Assembly (NCBI GenBank): GCA_019419525.1
Contig: DXZU01000013.1
Coordinates: 1-64,000 of the forward strand
Origin: Collinsella sp.
GTDB lineage: Bacteria; Actinomycetota; Coriobacteriia; Coriobacteriales; Coriobacteriaceae
Reading direction: 5' to 3'
Length of the DNA: 64,000 nucleotides
Position numbers and translations under genes: made by a program. Positions 19,186 through 29,806 of the stretch are shown piece by piece (position 1 is the first letter of the stretch; every line of letters starts with the position of its first letter). Under the pieces are notes generated by a model. That model ran no database searches and was not told the origin of the DNA. It was given only the letters and a program-made list of their open reading frames with translations.

Positions 19186-19631
19186 TCGGCATCTCTCCTT
19201 TCTTGATTGCGGTCGATAATTTCGTTGGCACGTCTAAGAAGGCGCACCATCTCTTGGGTATCTGTTTCGCCGAGCTGCTCGAGGAAAGCCGCGGTGCGGT
19301 TCTCGAATTCCCGGCGTTTGATTTCGAGATCCTGGAATCCCTTGTCGGTCACTATGACGTGTACGCGACGACGGTCAGTCTTTGAGTGCTCGCGCTCGAC
19401 CCAGCCCTTGGCTTCGAGAGCGCGTAGGATATTGGCGATGCGGGCACTCGAGACCCAGGCGCGATCAGCGAGTTCGCTCGGCGTGAGCGAACCGCCGGCG
19501 AGTATGAGGGCGCGCATGACGGCCATCTCGCCGCCGAGGGCTTTGTCCGCAAAGCGCGAAATGCGCTGATGCATGCTGCCGAACTCGGTAAGGAGCTGAC
19601 GCCCAAGTTCACGGAAATCGGTATCTTCCAC
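19182..19631 (-). CDS. MarR-family transcriptional regulator
   Basis: A 149-residue winged-helix repressor. The recognition region is LTPSELADRAWVSSARIANI (about 50-69), the wing is EHSKTDRRRVHVIVTDKG, and a C-terminal helix supports dimerisation. It starts with GTG at 19631 and has only a weak ribosome-binding site. Its stop overlaps the exporter start, so it is the first gene of a three-gene operon and probably represses it, with derepression by a compound the exporter removes. An operator-like inverted repeat covers its start. Confidence 0.9.
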   Translation of the reverse strand: MEDTDFRELGRQLLTEFGSMHQRISRFADKALGGEMAVMRALILAGGSLTPSELADRAWVSSARIANILRALEAKGWVEREHSKTDRRRVHVIVTDKGFQDLEIKRREFENRTAAFLEQLGETDTQEMVRLLRRANEIIDRNQERRDAE

Positions 19632-19665
19632 CGAAAACCCCTAACAATAGAAACTATTTTCGGTG
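19629..19665 (-). promoter_or_regulatory. Putative MarR operator overlapping the start codon
   Basis: Nested dyads are seen: CACCGAAAA (19629-19637) with TTTTCGGTG (19657-19665), and an inner ATAG-AAA-CTAT (19647-19657). The outer dyad includes the GTG start codon of the regulator, consistent with autorepression. Confidence 0.55.
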
Positions 19666-20179
19666 AAAGATGATACCCCCGCACGCGCACCCTATACGGT
19701 AGATTTTGGGACATGCCTAGAAAACAACCTTTAGGCGACCTCCGTACACCGTCGGTATCAGCAAAGTTAGGGGTAGATCTCTGAGCACGTCCTAAAGCCC
19801 ACTCAGAGGCACTTTACCCTGCTAAAGCTGGCATAACAGCTAGAGTGAACGTCGTACAAAGGCAAGGAAAAAACTAAACAAATCGGTGAACGGTAGTTGT
19901 TCACGCTCGCATTTCCTGCGGGTTTGTAAAAAACGCCCTTATGATATAAAAAAAGAAACATATAACAGCCCAGATGGAGAGGGTCGCTATGTTATCCTTC
20001 TCAAACGGGTGAAATCTTGGGTTTTGGGTTGTAGTTCCAAGGTGGACAAACGTTTTTCCTGCACCAACGTGTGGTGAAGAACGGAAGAAGCCGGTAGTGC
20101 AAGCCGAAAATTCAAGAATTCAATAAGCAGCGGTGTGAGAGAGCGCCGCATTACACGTAACTAGGAGCGTGGTTACACA
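19666..20179. other. Long leader/promoter region of pflB
   Basis: About 500 bp without a credible gene. A hairpin (about 19775-19822) combines GGGTA/TACCC with CTCTGAG/CTCAGAG, and a small dyad GTGAAC/GTTCAC sits near 19887. AT-rich sequence at 19940-19965 could hold the pflB promoter. A 63-codon frame at 19886-20077 has no ribosome-binding site and is probably not a gene. The length suggests transcript-leader regulation of PFL. Confidence 0.4.
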
Positions 20180-22231
<2,052 letters not shown>

Positions 22232-22232
22232 C

Positions 22233-22293
22233 TATTGTTAGTGCTATACTAACAATAACGATTACTGATTAGTGCGCCGGTTTCGGCCGGCGC
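22233..22293 (+). promoter_or_regulatory. Two hairpins between the split PFL genes
   Basis: A perfect 10-bp hairpin (22233-22242 with 22248-22257, loop GCTAT) begins one base after the core stop. A 7-bp GC hairpin (22274-22280 with 22287-22293) follows. Neither has a proper T-run. They could set relative expression by partial termination, mRNA processing or stabilisation of one cistron. Confidence 0.6.
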
Positions 22294-22316
22294 CTATTAA
22301 TCGAAGGAGACACATT

Positions 22317-22568
22317 ATGAAGGTTTCTGAAGTTTCCGAGACTCAGGCCGATAACCTGGTCCACATGCTCGACGCTTACGCCGAGAAGGGTGGCCACCAC
22401 CTGAACATCAACGTCTTCAACCGTGAGACGCTGCTCGACGCTCAGGCTCACCCCGAGAAGTACCCGCAGCTGACCATCCGCGTTTCCGGCTATGCCGTGA
22501 ACTTCCACACGCTCACCAAGGAGCAGCAGGACGAGGTCATTGCGCGTACCTTCCACGACAAGTTCTAA
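22317..22568 (+). CDS. Stand-alone glycyl-radical domain of PFL (GrcA-like)
   Basis: An 83-residue protein equivalent to the C-terminus of PFL. It contains HHLNINVFNRETLLDA, PEKYPQLTIRVSGYAVNF with the radical-bearing glycine in RVSGYAV, and the terminal LTKEQQDEVIARTF. E. coli GrcA (YfiD) is a similar spare part that repairs oxygen-cleaved PFL, but there PFL also has its own domain. Here the core gene lacks it, so this small protein should be essential for activity and the substrate of the activating enzyme encoded at 29807. AAGGAG precedes ATG 22317. Palindromic element B starts 23 nt after the stop. Confidence 0.92.
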   Translation: MKVSEVSETQADNLVHMLDAYAEKGGHHLNINVFNRETLLDAQAHPEKYPQLTIRVSGYAVNFHTLTKEQQDEVIARTFHDKF

Positions 22569-22590
22569 AGGGATTTAACTCCCGCAGGAT

Positions 22591-22721
22591 CGCCGGGGCT
22601 GTTTGGGCTACCTCCCAAAACGTCCTCGGACATGCAAGAAACCCTCGCTGCGCACTTCGTGCGGCGAGGGCTTCTTGCGTCCTGCGGAATATTTTGGGAG
22701 GTAGCCCAAGCAGCCCCGGCG
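22591..22721 (+). repeat. 3' palindromic element B (conserved-core family)
   Basis: Outer arms 22591-22620 and 22692-22721 pair over 30 bp with one G.T wobble. Core strands are CGTCCTCGGACATG (22621-22634) and CGTCCTGCGGAAT (22678-22690). The inner stem CAAGAAACCCTCGC with GCGAGGGCTTCTTG has one mismatch and carries a CGCAC-TTC-GTGCG cap. It begins 23 nt after the stop of the glycyl-radical gene in the same orientation. The rest of the 22569-22869 gap holds only the regulator promoter. Confidence 0.85.
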
Positions 22722-22834
22722 GGGTCCTGTGTAGTCACCCTTTAGGCGAAACTCTCCTAATTATTTGGATGAGTCGTTTACTTACTTGTACTGTTACCGT
22801 CTTCCCGCTGTTGTTGGGGTATGCTTTGTTCGTA

Positions 22835-22850
22835 TGTAAACGTATGACAT
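22835..22850 (+). promoter_or_regulatory. LacI-type operator at the fructan regulator promoter
   Basis: TGTAAACGTATGACAT resembles the tandem sites TGAAAACGWTTGACATA upstream of the GH32 gene and lies 20 bp before the regulator start, suggesting autoregulation. Confidence 0.5.
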
Positions 22851-22869
22851 GTTGATGGGGGAGGGTGCT

Positions 22870-23880
22870 ATGGCTCGCGAGGGCGCTCGTTCTAAGGATT
22901 CTGCTAAGCCTGGCATCAAGGAAGTTGCAGCGGTGGCGGGGGTTTCGCCCACTACGGTATCTCGCGTGCTTAATAATCGCGGCTATATTAGCCAAGAAAC
23001 CCGCGATAAGGTCCATGCCGCGATGGAGCGCATCAACTATACGCCCAACGATATCGCCCGTGCCATGCTCAACGGTCGCCTGAACCTTATCGGCATGATC
23101 GTTCCCTTTGTGAGCAGCCCGTTCCATGCTCAGGTTGTGCAGGCGGTCGAGCGCACGTTGGCGGAAAACGGCTTTAAGATGTTGCTGTGCAACAGCGCCA
23201 ATCGACCTGATCTTGAGCGTTCCTATATTGACATGCTCCGCCGCAATATGGTCGACGGCGTCATCGTCAACTCCCTCAATATCGGTGCCGAGGCGTATGC
23301 CGAGATGGGCTTGAGCCTGGTTGGTATCGACTGCGACCTTGGCGAGGCCTCTGTTCAGATTGCGAGCGACAGCTATAGCATCGGCGAACTTGCCACGCGT
23401 CGCCTGATCGATGACGGGTGTTCGCGTATCTTGTGCCTGCGCAACAATAGCCGCATGCGTATGCCTGCCAATAAGCGTACCGATGCCTACTACGATGTTG
23501 TGGAGCAGGCCGGTTTGCCCGCGCTTGTCCGCGAGGTCGAGTTCGTTAAGTCCGACGACGAAAAGAGTGCGGTCGTTGCGAAGATCCTCGATGAGAACCC
23601 CGATATTGACGGCATCTTTGCGGGAGACGACACGATGGCGGCCATCTGCCTCAACGTTATGAAGCAGCGCGGCTTGAGCGCTCCGGATGATATTAAGGTC
23701 GTGGGCGCGGATGGCGCCCGCCGCACTATGACGTTTATGCCTGACTTAACAACCGTACGTCAAGATATCGATCGCATCGGAGAGCTCGCGGCGCAATCCA
23801 TCATCGCTCTTGTTAACGGTGAAAAGCCCGAATCGAATATCAAGCTTCCCGTCGAACTTATCGAGGGCAAAACCGCCTAG
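22870..23880 (+). CDS. LacI-family regulator of the sucrose/fructan locus
   Basis: A 336-residue repressor with N-terminal HTH (IKEVAAVAGVSPTTVSRVLN, about residues 16-35) and a C-terminal sugar-binding domain (GADGARRTMTFMP, LTTVRQDIDRIGELA). ATG 22870 has GGGGAGG close upstream. The ATG at 22849 lies inside an operator-like sequence and is not favoured. It is followed by GH32, PTS and GH32 genes in the same direction. Matching operators lie before itself and before the first GH32 gene, so it probably represses the locus until a fructoside or its phosphate is present. Confidence 0.87.
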   Translation: MAREGARSKDSAKPGIKEVAAVAGVSPTTVSRVLNNRGYISQETRDKVHAAMERINYTPNDIARAMLNGRLNLIGMIVPFVSSPFHAQVVQAVERTLAENGFKMLLCNSANRPDLERSYIDMLRRNMVDGVIVNSLNIGAEAYAEMGLSLVGIDCDLGEASVQIASDSYSIGELATRRLIDDGCSRILCLRNNSRMRMPANKRTDAYYDVVEQAGLPALVREVEFVKSDDEKSAVVAKILDENPDIDGIFAGDDTMAAICLNVMKQRGLSAPDDIKVVGADGARRTMTFMPDLTTVRQDIDRIGELAAQSIIALVNGEKPESNIKLPVELIEGKTA

Positions 23881-23934
23881 TTCATTCCGAGCCAAAAGAA
23901 TCCCTCGAACGTTTCTGATGACCGTTCGCCGGCA

Positions 23935-23951
23935 TATGTCAACCGTTTGCC
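23935..23951 (-). promoter_or_regulatory. LacI-type operator, distal site
   Basis: On the minus strand it reads GGCAAACGGTTGACATA, agreeing with the tandem sites at the 3' half (TTGACATA) and the central ACG. It lies about 110 bp upstream of the GH32 gene. Confidence 0.4.
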
Positions 23952-23983
23952 GACGACTGGAACTGCGAAAAGACGTATTGATG

Positions 23984-24017
23984 TGAAAACGTTTGACATA
24001 TGAAAACGATTGACATA
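23984..24017 (+). promoter_or_regulatory. Abutting tandem LacI-type operators
   Basis: Two 17-bp direct copies, TGAAAACGTTTGACATA and TGAAAACGATTGACATA, are joined without a gap and differ at one base. They end 47 bp before the GH32 start and likely overlap its promoter. Confidence 0.65.
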
Positions 24018-24064
24018 TCTTGCAGTTGTACCGAGTTAGTATCTCGTGGGAAAGGAAGTCTCGG

Positions 24065-25447
24065 ATGCACAAGGTTTATTACCAGCCTGAGGGAATTTGG
24101 GTAGGCGACATCATGCCGTACGGCGAGGACGGCACGTTCTATCTCTATCATCAGCGTGACACGCGTAACCCCGAACCTTTCGGAGAGCCGTTTGGCTGGG
24201 CACTCGCTACGACCAAGGATTTCGTCAACTACAAGGACTTTGGCGAGAGCCTTGAGCGCGGCGGCGACGAGGAAGTCGACCAGTTCATTTATGCCGGCAC
24301 GGTGTTTAAGGTGGGCGACAAGTACCATGCGCTCTACACTGGTTGCAATCGCGATAAGGTCCGCGCACGTTTGATGAAGCAGGTTCTTCTTCACGCAACG
24401 AGCGACGACGCCGTCAAGTGGGAGAAGAACATCGCCGAGACGCTGCTTCCGCCCCAGGAGGGTTACGATGACCGCAACTGGCGCGATCCCTTTGTGCTTT
24501 GGGATGAGGAGAACGAAGAGTACATGCTCATCCTCGGCACGCGTGTGGGCGAGGACAAGCGTCTGATGACCGGCCGCCTGGTCAAGTTCACCTCCAAGGA
24601 TCTGACCAACTGGGAGTTCCAGGGCGACTGGTGGAACCCGGGCCTGTACACCATGTTTGAGATGCCTGATCTCTTTAAGATGGGCGACTGGTGGTATCTG
24701 GTGTTCTCTGAGTACAGTGATGGCAACAAGACCCGTTACCGCATGTCTCGCTCTATCAACGGTCCTTGGATCACTCCTGCGGACGATTCCTTCGATGGCC
24801 GCGCGTACTATGCTGCACGTACCGCATTTGACGGCGAGCGCCGCGTTCTCTTTGGTTGGGTTCCTACGCGCGACGAGGGCGGCGACCCCAGCTCTTACCT
24901 GTGGGGTGGCACTTTTATGCCTCTCGAGATCGTTCAGCGTGCCGACGGAACGCTCGGCACCAAGCTTCCCGACAGCATGCTTGGCGCCTTTGGCGAGGCT
25001 AAGGCAGTCGAGGCCTTTGAGCTTTCGTGCGAGTCGGGCAAGGTCGAGCAGGTGCTCGCCGCGGATGCCGGTTCTACCTATATGCTCGACGCCGACATCG
25101 AGCTCGCCGGTGACGCTGCCGGCTTCTCGGTGAAGCTTGCCGAGGACGCCGAGTCCGGTCTTGCCTATGAGTTCCGCGCCAACCTGCGTGAGGGCAAACT
25201 CGAGTTTACGGCGGCCCCCCAGTATCCGTGGTTCCAGGTCAACAACATGGGCCTCGAGCGTCCGTTGTTCTTTAAGGGCGAGGGCACTCACCATGTGCGT
25301 CTGGTCGTCGACGACGACATCGCGACCATCTTTGTCGATGATGTTGCGCTCAACGCTCGCTTCTGCAACAAGCAGGGCCAGGGTGTGGCGCTTACCGTCA
25401 CCGACGGTGCGCTCAAGTGCGCAAACGCAACGATCGCGTCTCTGTAG
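24065..25447 (+). CDS. GH32 family glycoside hydrolase (fructofuranosidase-like, atypical N-terminus)
   Basis: Predicted to cleave beta-fructosides by the retaining GH32 mechanism (five-bladed propeller, then a beta-sandwich). The usual WMNDPNG is replaced by WVGDIMPYG, with the nucleophile Asp likely at residue 15. The RDP motif (NWRDPFVL) near 143 and the acid/base Glu in FEMPDLF near 198 are present. A C-terminal lectin-like sandwich spans about 330-460. ATG 24065 has AAAGGAAG. No signal peptide is seen, so it acts inside the cell on imported, possibly phosphorylated, sugar. It differs clearly from the second GH32 enzyme at 27040. Confidence 0.82.
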   Translation: MHKVYYQPEGIWVGDIMPYGEDGTFYLYHQRDTRNPEPFGEPFGWALATTKDFVNYKDFGESLERGGDEEVDQFIYAGTVFKVGDKYHALYTGCNRDKVRARLMKQVLLHATSDDAVKWEKNIAETLLPPQEGYDDRNWRDPFVLWDEENEEYMLILGTRVGEDKRLMTGRLVKFTSKDLTNWEFQGDWWNPGLYTMFEMPDLFKMGDWWYLVFSEYSDGNKTRYRMSRSINGPWITPADDSFDGRAYYAARTAFDGERRVLFGWVPTRDEGGDPSSYLWGGTFMPLEIVQRADGTLGTKLPDSMLGAFGEAKAVEAFELSCESGKVEQVLAADAGSTYMLDADIELAGDAAGFSVKLAEDAESGLAYEFRANLREGKLEFTAAPQYPWFQVNNMGLERPLFFKGEGTHHVRLVVDDDIATIFVDDVALNARFCNKQGQGVALTVTDGALKCANATIASL

Positions 25448-25492
25448 CGGCAACGAACCGTTTTATGATTTAGAAAAGGAATGGAGAGGAAC

Positions 25493-26944
25493 ATGGACTA
25501 CAAGGCAGTGTCCCAGCAAGTCGTCGACAACGTCGGCGGACCGGAGAACATCGAGGGCGCCACGCATTGCGTGACCCGTCTGCGTCTGGTGCTCAAGGAT
25601 ACGAGCAAATACAACAAGGCCGAGCTCGAGAACATCGATGGCGTCAAGGGCGTGCTGTACAACAGCGGCCAGCTCATGATCATCTTCGGTACCGGTACCG
25701 TCAACAAGGTTTACGATGAGTTTATGGCTCTGACGGGCGTTAAGGAGATCAGTGCTTCCGAGGTCAAGGGCGCCGAGGCGGACAAGAAGGGCAAGTTCTT
25801 CTCGGTCCTCAAGGTATTCTCGGATATCTTTATCCCCATCATTCCTGCCTTCGTCGGCGCTGCAATCATCATCGGCCTTAAGTCGCTGATCGTTGCCAAC
25901 GGCCTCTTTGGCATGGAAGGCAGCCTCGCCGATCACAGCGAGTTCCTCAAGAACCTCGCAAGCTTCTTTGCCATTATCGCCACCACGTTCGACTACCTGC
26001 CTGTCCTGGTTATGTACAGCGCGGTCAAGCGTTTTGGCGGTAACCCGATCCTGGGCATCCTCGTCGGTATCGTCATGGTTCACCCGAGCCTTATGAACCG
26101 CAACACGTTCGTTATGGACCCGACGGGTGCTGAGTACTGGAACTTTGGTCCGCTATCCATTCCCATGGTTGCTTTCCAGGGCGGCGTGTTCCCTGCAATC
26201 CTGACTGCCTGGTTTATGGCCAAGGTCGAAAAGATTGCCCAGAAGTACATCCCCGAGGTCGTTTCGTTCGTCTTTGTCCCGACCGTTACCCTGATTCTTG
26301 CTAACGTCGCCCTGTTCACCGTGTTCGGCCCGCTCGGCAACCTGATCGGCGACGTCCTCGGCGGCGTAATCGATATCCTGTACAACAGGATGGGCGTCTT
26401 TGGTGCCTTTGTCTTCGCCGCGTTCCTGCAGCCGCTTGTCGTTACCGGTACGCATCAGTTCATCCAGGGTATCGAGGCAAACCTCGTCGCCACGACTGGC
26501 TTCAACTACATCCAGGCCATCTGGTCGGTTTCCATTATCGCCCAGGGCGGCGGCGCCATCGGCATGTACCTCATTCATAAGAAGCATTCCAAAGAGCGCA
26601 ACATCTGCATGTCGTCCTTTATCCCGACGCTGGTCGGAATCTCCGAGCCCGCTATCTTCGCTGCAAACATGCGCTACTCGATCATCCCGTTCATCTGCGC
26701 TTGCATCGGTGCAGGCTGCGGCGGTGCCTTCGTGAAGCTCTTTGAGGTGCGCGCCATCGGTCAGGGTCTGACCGGCGTGCTTGGCCTGCTCATCGTCACG
26801 CCCGAGACGCTCATGTGGTATGTGGCTGGCAATCTCATCGCCTTTATCGTGCCGATCGTCTTGATCTTTGCCTACAACAAGGCAAAGGGCGTGCCGACCA
26901 CTGATGAAGAGGGCGCTGGCGCTGGCTTCGATGTCAGCTTCTAG
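25493..26944 (+). CDS. PTS sucrose-type EIIBC permease
   Basis: A 483-residue sugar phosphotransferase permease. The EIIB domain has phosphorylated Cys26 in GATHCVTRL. The EIIC domain from about residue 105 has about ten membrane segments and the loop GISEPAIFAANMRY typical of the sucrose/trehalose/glucoside group. No EIIA domain is fused or adjacent, so a shared EIIA must serve it. ATG 25493 is chosen over 25481 because GGAGAGGA lies at proper distance. Flanking GH32 genes indicate sucrose or short fructo-oligosaccharides as substrate, delivered as the 6-phosphate. Confidence 0.88.
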   Translation: MDYKAVSQQVVDNVGGPENIEGATHCVTRLRLVLKDTSKYNKAELENIDGVKGVLYNSGQLMIIFGTGTVNKVYDEFMALTGVKEISASEVKGAEADKKGKFFSVLKVFSDIFIPIIPAFVGAAIIIGLKSLIVANGLFGMEGSLADHSEFLKNLASFFAIIATTFDYLPVLVMYSAVKRFGGNPILGILVGIVMVHPSLMNRNTFVMDPTGAEYWNFGPLSIPMVAFQGGVFPAILTAWFMAKVEKIAQKYIPEVVSFVFVPTVTLILANVALFTVFGPLGNLIGDVLGGVIDILYNRMGVFGAFVFAAFLQPLVVTGTHQFIQGIEANLVATTGFNYIQAIWSVSIIAQGGGAIGMYLIHKKHSKERNICMSSFIPTLVGISEPAIFAANMRYSIIPFICACIGAGCGGAFVKLFEVRAIGQGLTGVLGLLIVTPETLMWYVAGNLIAFIVPIVLIFAYNKAKGVPTTDEEGAGAGFDVSF

Positions 26945-27039
26945 TTGAGCCGTTCAGCGTAATCTGAGGATAAGTCCATTTGAGGAAGGGCGTTCGGCTC
27001 GTGTGAGTCGAGCGTCCTTTCCCATAGACGAGAAGGTCA

Positions 27040-28488
27040 ATGGCGATGTTTAATCAAAAAAACAAGGTGATGCGTGCGGACTATGAGCAGTGGCGAGCTG
27101 GACAGGATGAGACGGCGGCTCGCATCGCGTCCGACCCCGATAGGCTTTTGTTCCATGTGGAGCCTGAGCTTGGCTGGCTCAACGACCCCAACGGTTTGGT
27201 TCAGATTGGTGATACGTATCACATCTATCATCAATACGATCCGTTCGATGCTGCGCATGGCGGTCCAGTGCTTTGGAACCATCTGACGACAAAGGATTTT
27301 GTGACGTACGAGAATCGCGGCCCCGTGTTGTTCCCCGATTCCGATTTGGATTCGAGTGGAGCGTATTCTGGTTCTGCCTTTGTACGTGATGGCAAGATTC
27401 ACTACTTCTATACCGGCAACGTTAAGCATTTTGACCGCGATGATTACGACTACGTGTTGACGGGCCGTGAGCAAAACCAGATTCATATGGTTGCCGAGAA
27501 TCCCGACGAATTGGGCGAGAAGCGCATAGCTGTTGGGCCGGTCGATTACCCCGACGATATCGGTACGCACGTGCGCGACCCCAAGATCCTTGAACACGAC
27601 GGTATCTACTACATGGTTCTCGGCGCTCGTACGAAAGACGATCGCGGGTGCGTGCTTGTCTATACCTCGCGCAATCTTGAGGACTGGAGCTATGCGACGC
27701 GCATTGAGTTGGACGAGAAGTTTGGCTTTATGTGGGAGTGCCCCGATCTGTTTGAGCTCGATGGCGAGCTTATTCTCGTTTGCTGTCCGCAGGGTGTGCC
27801 TGCCGATGGTTGGCATTACCGCAATCCGCATCAGTGCGTGTGGTTCTCCATCGAGGCCGATTGGGAGGCGCCGAGCTTTAAAATCGTCGGGCAGGGCATG
27901 CCCCCGATGGTCGATGCCGGTTTTGATTTCTATGCTCCGCAGTCCTTTGAGGATACTGCAGGCCGGCGTTTGATGATCGGATGGTCGGGTTGCCCCGACG
28001 CGACGGCAGAAAACCCGACGGTGGCGCGCGGGTGGCAGTGCGCGTTGACGGTGCCGCGAGAGCTGAGCATACGCGATGGTAAGCTCTGCCAGCGGCCGGC
28101 GCACGAGATTGAGAGGATGCGCGGTGACTGCGTTCGCGCGATAGGCGGTGAAACCGTTGAGGAGCCGGGCCGCCTGTTTGATCTTGTGGTTTCCTGCGAG
28201 GGCGCCAAGATGGTCGAGCTCGAAATCCGCAAGGGTGTCTTTGTGCGCTATGCAGACGGGATGCTTACCCTCGACATGGGTGACGAAGGCTATGGGCGCG
28301 ACCAGAGGTCGATTGAGCTCAGCGAGCTTCGCGACCTGCGCGTGCTTTCGGACACTACGATGGTCGAGATTTTTGCAAATGGCGGCGAGGCGGCACTTAC
28401 GAGCCGTACCTATTCGCCGGCGGTTCCGGCGATGGAGCTGCACGCCGAGGGCGCGGCATCGATGAATTTCTACCGCCTCGCGCATTAA
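27040..28488 (+). CDS. scrB: Sucrose-6-phosphate hydrolase / beta-fructofuranosidase (GH32)
   Basis: A 482-residue canonical GH32 enzyme with WLNDPNGL near residue 47 (nucleophile Asp), HVRDPKIL near 186 (transition-state stabiliser) and WECPDLFEL near 236 (acid/base Glu). No signal peptide is seen, so it acts in the cytoplasm, fitting cleavage of sucrose-6-phosphate delivered by the PTS permease just upstream. AAGG lies close before ATG 27040. ATG 27046 has better spacing and may be the true start. It is probably co-regulated with the LacI/PTS genes. Confidence 0.9.
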   Translation: MAMFNQKNKVMRADYEQWRAGQDETAARIASDPDRLLFHVEPELGWLNDPNGLVQIGDTYHIYHQYDPFDAAHGGPVLWNHLTTKDFVTYENRGPVLFPDSDLDSSGAYSGSAFVRDGKIHYFYTGNVKHFDRDDYDYVLTGREQNQIHMVAENPDELGEKRIAVGPVDYPDDIGTHVRDPKILEHDGIYYMVLGARTKDDRGCVLVYTSRNLEDWSYATRIELDEKFGFMWECPDLFELDGELILVCCPQGVPADGWHYRNPHQCVWFSIEADWEAPSFKIVGQGMPPMVDAGFDFYAPQSFEDTAGRRLMIGWSGCPDATAENPTVARGWQCALTVPRELSIRDGKLCQRPAHEIERMRGDCVRAIGGETVEEPGRLFDLVVSCEGAKMVELEIRKGVFVRYADGMLTLDMGDEGYGRDQRSIELSELRDLRVLSDTTMVEIFANGGEAALTSRTYSPAVPAMELHAEGAASMNFYRLAH

Positions 28489-28765
28489 CCGTGTGTGGAG
28501 CACGATTGGACTTGCTGGGCGGAATGTGTCGCAGTTGCCGCAGCGAACTACCGTTTATCGCGTATAGCGACCGTTTGCGGAGTAAGTAACACTTAGTAAT
28601 AAACCGTGTAGAATCTCAGATTAGCACGGAGTTTTTCCAGGGAGACGCTGTCCTTTGTTGTGTGCAAGGGGCGGCGTCTCTTTGGCGCTCTGCCGCCGTT
28701 GTGCAACAGTGCGGCGGCGCGTGCCATGTGTTGAAAAGCCAATGTTGAAATGGGTCGTGATGATA

Positions 28766-29620
28766 ATGGGCAAGTACGTAATCGTGGTTGAGTCTGGTTC
28801 GGATGTGACGCCGGAGCTCTGCGAACGCTACGGTATCGTGCGCGTACCTATGCATGTCACGATTGGTGACGAGACCGTCGAGGACGGCTCGATCGATCCG
28901 CTCGAGATTTATTCGCGCTGCAACGAGTTTGGCGTGATGCCCAAGACCAGCGGCTGCGCGCCGGCAGATTTTGCGCACGTGTACGATCGCATCCATGCCG
29001 AGCAGCCCGATGCGACTATTCTGCACCTTGCGTATTCCGAGGCCACGACCTGCTCACACCAGTCTTCTAAGATTGCCGCCAAGGGTCGCGACTACGTCTA
29101 CTCCATGGACACGCGTTTTGTCTCGGTGGGCCAGTCGCTTGTTGCCGTCGAGACCGCCAAATACATCGAGGCTCACCCCGATGCCACCGTCGACGAAATC
29201 TTTGCATTTACGAATTCCGTCATGGACCGTGTGCTGCTGGGCTTTGTTCCTACCGACCTAGCCTTCCTTAAGGCGGGCGGTCGTCTATCCAACGTGGCAT
29301 TCCTCGGTGCCCATCTGCTCAAGATTAAGCCCTGCATTGAGGTGACGGGCGGTAAGTTCGTGGCGACCAAGAAGTTCCGCGGCTCTATGCTCAAGTGCGC
29401 CCGCGCCTTTATTGACCACATGGTTGCGAAGGGCGAGATTGACTACTCGCATATTGGCCTGGCGTATTCGGTAGGCCTTTCCCAGGAGCTGCGCGACGAC
29501 ATGGAAGTCTATGCGCACGACCTGGGCTTTAAGGACGTTACCTGGACTCAGGTCGGCGGTGTCATCTCGAGCCATTGCGGCCCGACCGCCTTCGGTGCGG
29601 TGCTCACGCTTAAGGCGTAA
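28766..29620 (+). CDS. DegV family fatty-acid-binding protein
   Basis: A two-domain protein that binds a fatty acid. Family members such as FakB present fatty acids to a kinase for phospholipid synthesis, though no FakA is seen here. Diagnostic motifs are the N-terminal VVESGSDVT, KTSGCAPADF around residue 63, PTDLAFLKAGGRLSN near 155-170, and the C-terminal HCGPTAFG. ATG 28766 starts the conserved region, giving 284 residues. ATG 28760 is equally possible, and the upstream extension to 28655 is not family-like. Confidence 0.88.
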   Translation: MGKYVIVVESGSDVTPELCERYGIVRVPMHVTIGDETVEDGSIDPLEIYSRCNEFGVMPKTSGCAPADFAHVYDRIHAEQPDATILHLAYSEATTCSHQSSKIAAKGRDYVYSMDTRFVSVGQSLVAVETAKYIEAHPDATVDEIFAFTNSVMDRVLLGFVPTDLAFLKAGGRLSNVAFLGAHLLKIKPCIEVTGGKFVATKKFRGSMLKCARAFIDHMVAKGEIDYSHIGLAYSVGLSQELRDDMEVYAHDLGFKDVTWTQVGGVISSHCGPTAFGAVLTLKA

Positions 29621-29650
29621 GGTCTGGCGTCTATCGATTTCTATTGCCTC

Positions 29651-29685
29651 AGCGGCGGGCGGGGTGCGATAACCTTCCCGCCGCT
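29651..29685 (+). terminator. Terminator after degV
   Basis: A perfect 9-bp stem AGCGGCGGG/CCCGCCGCT lies 30 nt after the stop. The T-tract is weak (CTTGCG). Confidence 0.6.
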
Positions 29686-29806
29686 CTTGCGTAGGGCCAA
29701 ATAGGACAACCCAATTGACCGCTAAACCGTTTCGCCATCATGCGTATGGGCTAGAATGATTCTGGCATTTATGTAGCTAAAACCAATGAGAGGCAAGGTA
29801 GCGGGA

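Noticed and set aside
19886..20077. 63-codon frame in the pflB leader
   Set aside because: No ribosome-binding site and no recognisable sequence. The region is better read as a promoter/leader.
22232..22316. Frameshift explanation for the split PFL
   Set aside because: The interval has in-frame stops, two hairpins and a proper ribosome-binding site before the small gene. The domain boundary is clean, so a single indel would not restore one frame.
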